A DNA stretch of 8,530 bases from Oscillospiraceae bacterium (GTDB lineage: Bacteria > Bacillota_A > Clostridia > Oscillospirales > Oscillospiraceae): positions 1 through 8,530 of the forward strand of contig JAGBAI010000120.1 of NCBI GenBank assembly GCA_017939025.1, in the 5' to 3' direction. The notes beneath the pieces are model-generated. The model did no database searches and was not told where the DNA came from. It worked only from the letters and a program-made list of their open reading frames with translations. Positions 5,966 to 8,530 of the stretch are shown here, one piece after another (the stretch's first letter is position 1; each line of letters opens with the position of its first letter). The translations under genes and the position numbers were made by a program.

Positions 5966-5995
5966 ATCCATTCCCCCTTTTCTGTGGATAAGAAT

Positions 5996-6025
5996 ATTAT
6001 AGGGAATTGGCATAAACGTTGTCAA
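5996..6025 (-). promoter_or_regulatory. Consensus promoter of the membrane protein gene
   Basis: TTGACA (6025-6020) and TATAAT (6001-5996), both perfect consensus hexamers, are 18 bases apart on the minus strand. Initiation is expected near 5989, about 24 bases before the ATG. This shows the membrane protein is transcribed independently of the recombinase remnant. Confidence 0.88.
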
Positions 6026-6037
6026 TGAAAAAATCTT

Positions 6038-6100
6038 TTCGATTCCCGGAAAAAAGCCCGCGGCTTTTCGTGACCCGTACGGGTTCGATTCCCGTACGAC
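6038..6100 (+). other. tRNA-like T-arm remnants, possible attachment scar
   Basis: GTACGGG-TTCGATT-CCCGTAC (6077-6097) is a perfect 7-bp stem with a 7-base loop matching the conserved TTCGANN T-loop of tRNA. The 11-mer TTCGATTCCCG occurs here (6084-6094) and again at 6038-6048. Between them lies a perfect AAAAGCC-CGC-GGCTTTT hairpin (6052-6068). No matching 5' acceptor strand, D-arm or anticodon arm is visible, so this is not a complete tRNA. Its position between the recombinase 3' end and unrelated sequence fits a tRNA 3'-end att site. Confidence 0.4.
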
Positions 6101-6135
6101 AAAAAAGAGACAGGCTGAAGTCTGTCTCTTTTTTT
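6101..6135. terminator. Strong bidirectional terminator
   Basis: AAAAAAGAGACAG (6101-6113) pairs perfectly with 6122-6134 around the 8-base loop GCTGAAGT, giving T-runs on both strands. On the plus strand it follows the T-arm-like sequence as a tRNA terminator would. On the minus strand it would stop recombinase transcription before the membrane protein gene. Confidence 0.85.
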
Positions 6136-6739
6136 GGTGAATGACGGCACTTGGAATACGAATACTATGCCCTAATCCGCCGTCAATTTCATGGAGAGTG
6201 ATGGTTCGGTCGTCGCCGGAGTAGTTAAAAGTAAGGACGACCTTATCATCATAGACGAACACCGAGTTCAGGAAGGTCTTGATCAGCCGCTTCTGACATT
6301 CGATGTCCGAGTAGTCCATTCCGGCAAACTGATGGAGGAAGAACACGATATGCTCTTTCTTCAGGCCCAGATCCTCTTTCAGTTTGGCTGCTGCCAGTGC
6401 CACACGGAGATCCTTTTTCTGCTCCTCCAACTCATTCATGCGGTCCTTGGTGCTTTCGTTGAAGATGCCTGCTTCGATGGCCCGGAGCAGATTGTTGATG
6501 GCCCGATCGGTTTCGTCCAGGGCCTTCTGCAGTGACTTGGTATAGGTGGTATCCGTATTTTGCGCCAGGAAATACTGGTATGTGTTTTCTGCAATGAATT
6601 CCAACAGTTCTTCGTTTCGGACCAGTCTGAGGAGATGCTTCAGTACGAGGGTTTCAATCCAGTCTTGACGGACAGCCCGTTTATTGCAGAGCTTTTTCTT
6701 CTTGGCGCTGCAAATGTAATAGTGATGCCTTTCGCCCGT
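6136..6739 (-). pseudogene. Large serine recombinase, C-terminal remnant
   Basis: Only the C-terminal part of a large serine recombinase remains. Read leftwards from 6739, the open frame begins TGERHHYYICSAKKKKLCNK, the second half of the recombinase zinc beta-ribbon with two Cys. It continues with RAVRQDWIETLVL and a long charged helical stretch (TKSLQKALDETDRAINNLLRAI...NELEEQKKDLR), typical of the coiled-coil insert. It ends in CQKRLIKTFLNSVFVYDDKVVLTFNYSGDD, the family's C-terminal strand region. The catalytic resolvase domain and most of the DNA-binding domain, roughly 300 residues, are missing. Upstream of 6739 the frame stays open but loses resemblance, so the break is there. A TTG at 6604 could be called as a start, but family-like sequence extends about 45 codons above it. 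The remnant cannot recombine DNA by itself. Confidence 0.85.
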
Positions 6740-7662
6740 TGACCAAGAACGGCTATGTATCCAAAAGCAAGGACGGTGTGGTTACCGTCCTCCAGAAGGG
6801 GCGGAACCTGTTCCCGGATGATGGCCCTCTGATTTCAACTGCCAGCAAGGGAAAACCCAGGGAACGGGTATTGAAGGTATCAAAGGTGTGCATGTGGATG
6901 GAGAGAATCGGTATCACCATCTCCGGTGAACTGATGGATACAGAGGAACCTTACTTCATCCCCTCTGCCTGTTGGCGAAAGATCGGCAAAGGAATTCTAT
7001 CCACAACCCGGTTTGCAGGGATGCTGGTGGCTTACGACAAGCGGTATGCCGTTTATGACATTGGGGACGGAACCATGGAGTGGCAGCTTCGGGCAGAAAG
7101 TTCCTTGTTTTATTACAAGTACGGCTCCTTTGAGACCAAAGCAGATGGAATGATTCTGATTTGTGACGATGGAAACCGGGATGAAATTGCCCGCCAAATC
7201 ATCCGGCAGACCATGTGGAGCCGAAAAATGCTTTTGAAGGATCGGTATGCCGAAACGGATAAGCCAGTCCGCTACTCGAAATCTCCCATCAAACTGCGGA
7301 CTCAGTATGAGCATGTCTATCTGACCACACCGAACACACTGTCCAAGAGTCTTGATCGAATCTATGATGAAGACTATTACATCGAAAAAGGTATAAAAGG
7401 GGCACAGCGACTGCGAGAGCCAAAACTGGGAGATGTGGAGCTCTATCCCAACAGGTATTATCTGAACCCTGCTTTTGACATCTTGAAGCTGGTGTATTTT
7501 TTCTCAGAGGTGAAAGGTAAGCTCGACAATCCGATGGATGGGTATATTTCTCCGATTGAGTATTTTATGGTTGTTTATCCTGAGGATCTGGAGGTCGCAA
7601 GGATGTATCCGGATGTAAATGAGGCGAAGGGGGTGAATATTCGTGTTTATCGATCTGCATAA
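6739..7662 (+). pseudogene. 5'-truncated accessory gene, winged-helix remnant
   Basis: The open frame gives 307 residues from a TTG at 6739, with no Shine-Dalgarno before it. The first residues (TKNGYVSKSKDGVVTVLQKGRNLF) look like the last strand pair and wing of a winged helix domain, so the N-terminus appears lost at the junction with the recombinase remnant. The remainder (about residues 45-307) has no motif I can name with confidence. It is soluble, with segments such as YFIPSACWRKIGKGI, STTRFAGMLVAYDKRYAVYDIGDG and a tyrosine-rich C-terminus. The layout resembles replication-relaxation-like proteins of Clostridia conjugative elements, but this is only an impression. The next gene overlaps it by 20 bases, which suggests one operon. 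The body is intact, so expression from a fortuitous start cannot be excluded. Confidence 0.6.
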
Positions 7663-8224
7663 GTCTCTGGAAAGGCTTGAGATGTATCTTCCCAGAGACA
7701 GGAAGATTACCCTAGAGATGCTGGAAAAGGCGTATGAACAGACTCTGTGGCTGCGCAGCCATATCATCGGCATTATGTATGATATGATTGATTTTGGCTC
7801 TGTTACCAAAAGGACCATTGGCGCAGTATCGGCCTCCCAGACTGATGATCATCGTGTTGTCTGCTTGATGATTCCTGAGCCATTGCCTGGACTCAAAGAA
7901 CTCACTGGAGCCGTGGAAGAGCACTGGACCCACATGATCCACGAGGCTATTGCCCAGCAGGCAAAGATTGGCATTCCCCATTTTGAAAAGGCTCATGTCC
8001 ATATCCGCATTACCACACCGCGGGGTACCAATAACCGGAAGGTGTGGGATACATCCAACAGGGCCATCAATGTGATCATCAACAATCTGAAGGGGATCTT
8101 TTTCGACGACGATGACTTTGAGCATATGTCCTGCAGCATAGAGGCGCGTTGGGGCAAAATCGCTATGACGGAGGTAAGAATTTGCGAGCATAAGGATCTG
8201 AAAAAGTCTGAGATTTTCCTATAA
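7643..8224 (+). CDS. Accessory-element protein, possible RusA-like C-terminus
   Basis: A 193-residue protein of no firmly recognised family. The start is GTG at 7643, with AAGGGGG nine bases upstream, inside the end of the preceding gene (20-base overlap). The N-terminal half is helical (LHKSLERLEMYLPRDRKITLEMLEKAYEQ). The C-terminal half (about 115-182) has HVHIRITTPRG, then WDTSNRAINVIINNLKGIFFDDDD (135-158). This spacing, D-x-x-N, then L-x-G, then an acidic cluster, resembles the metal-binding motif of RusA-type Holliday junction resolvases (D-x-D-N...D-x-L...D-D). The second Asp is Ser138 here, so activity is doubtful. Context with the truncated gene upstream and the recombinase remnant points to a conjugative or integrative element. 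Function is inference. Confidence 0.65.
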   Translation: MFIDLHKSLERLEMYLPRDRKITLEMLEKAYEQTLWLRSHIIGIMYDMIDFGSVTKRTIGAVSASQTDDHRVVCLMIPEPLPGLKELTGAVEEHWTHMIHEAIAQQAKIGIPHFEKAHVHIRITTPRGTNNRKVWDTSNRAINVIINNLKGIFFDDDDFEHMSCSIEARWGKIAMTEVRICEHKDLKKSEIFL

Positions 8225-8229
8225 ATGTA

Positions 8230-8261
8230 AAAAGCTCCCCTGGGCATACAGGGGAGCTTTC
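8230..8261. terminator. Bidirectional terminator between convergent genes
   Basis: AAAGCTCCCCTG (8231-8242) pairs perfectly with 8249-8260 around a 6-base loop. It lies 6 bases after the rightward stop codon and about 90 bases after the leftward partial gene's stop. The T-run is short on the plus strand and longer (TTTTTA) on the minus strand. Confidence 0.8.
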
Positions 8262-8347
8262 CTCAAGAGGAGTAGGAAAGGAAAAGCACTATGGCTTAAA
8301 TGCCTTTATTGTCTTTCAAGAGTTTTGCTAAATAGAATCGCCGTATA

Positions 8348-8530
8348 TCAGTTATTCTGGTTTACATAATCAACAAACTTCTGGAATGCTGCTTTGCCCT
8401 CGGGGGTGTTTTTATAAACACCGGCATCTTCCAGAACCCCAGCAAATACCTTACCAGTCTCCTGCAGGATGATATCCAGCGCATTGTCTTCCGTAAAGGT
8501 ATACTGCTTTTTCAGTTCCTCCACCCAAGG
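8348..8530 (-). CDS. C-terminal end of an unidentified protein
   Basis: Read from the right edge of the window the open frame gives 60 residues, starting PWVEELKKQYTFTEDN, continuing through ALDIILQETGKVFAGVLEDAG and ending QKFVDYVNQNN, with stop TGA at 8350-8348. The start lies outside the window. It is mainly helical and charged, with no hydrophobic segment or motif that I recognise. Codon choice and GC resemble the neighbouring genes, so it is probably real. It converges on the rightward accessory genes, with the shared terminator between them. Confidence 0.65.
   Translation of the reverse strand, partial: PWVEELKKQYTFTEDNALDIILQETGKVFAGVLEDAGVYKNTPEGKAAFQKFVDYVNQNN

Noticed and set aside
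6030..6100. A complete tRNA gene
   Set aside because: Only a T-arm-like hairpin is present. No acceptor 5' strand, D-arm or anticodon arm could be found upstream on the plus strand.
5486..6604. A single 372-residue fusion of recombinase C-terminus and membrane protein
   Set aside because: A 13-bp bidirectional terminator (6101-6135) and a consensus promoter (5996-6025) lie within it, and the membrane protein has its own Shine-Dalgarno. The open frame is fortuitous.
6560..6742. Short plus-strand ORF as the lost N-terminus of the 6739 gene by frameshift
   Set aside because: Its sequence is antisense to recombinase codons that read convincingly as zinc ribbon and helix on the minus strand, so it is a shadow frame.

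Overview
The window looks like the chromosome of an anaerobic Clostridia gut bacterium, probably Oscillospiraceae/Ruminococcaceae of the Faecalibacterium-Subdoligranulum-Gemmiger kind. The grounds are a fairly GC-rich coding region, strong Shine-Dalgarno sites, T-box control, a Gram-positive LexA, and short paired-hairpin repeats of the TAGGGGCGGG type. The lineage is an inference; no marker gene is present.

Layout: (1) 1-1376 is an essentially complete ISL3-family insertion sequence whose left end coincides with the window edge. (2) 1377-1521 holds a terminator and a paired-hairpin repeat. (3) 1522-4660, read leftwards, is a tryptophan-type ABC transporter operon: promoter, T-box riboswitch, a nine-codon leader peptide ending in Trp-stop, then trpX (binding lipoprotein), trpY (permease) and trpZ (ATPase). 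(4) 4694-4771 is a second paired-hairpin repeat. (5) 4782-5357 is lexA, with a near-consensus operator over its start region. (6) 5486-5965 is a small four-helix membrane protein with its own consensus promoter. (7) 6038-6739 is a mobile-element scar: tRNA-like T-arm remnants, a strong terminator, and the C-terminal part of a large serine recombinase. (8) 6739-8224, rightwards, is a 5'-truncated accessory gene and an overlapping small gene with a possible RusA-like C-terminus. (9) 8348-8530 is the 3' end of an unidentified leftward gene.

The transporter genes appear to work as one unit. Uncharged tRNA-Trp would let RNA polymerase pass the T-box terminator, and the ribosome then meets a short ORF whose last sense codon is UGG before it reaches trpX. 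The three transporter proteins together contain a single tryptophan in 882 residues, which fits genes that must be translated when Trp is scarce.

The most interesting observation is this T-box plus Trp leader peptide arrangement. The next are the inverted repeat that would hide the IS transposase start codon in read-through transcripts, and the head-to-head junction at about 6739 where two genes on opposite strands both lose their 5' parts.
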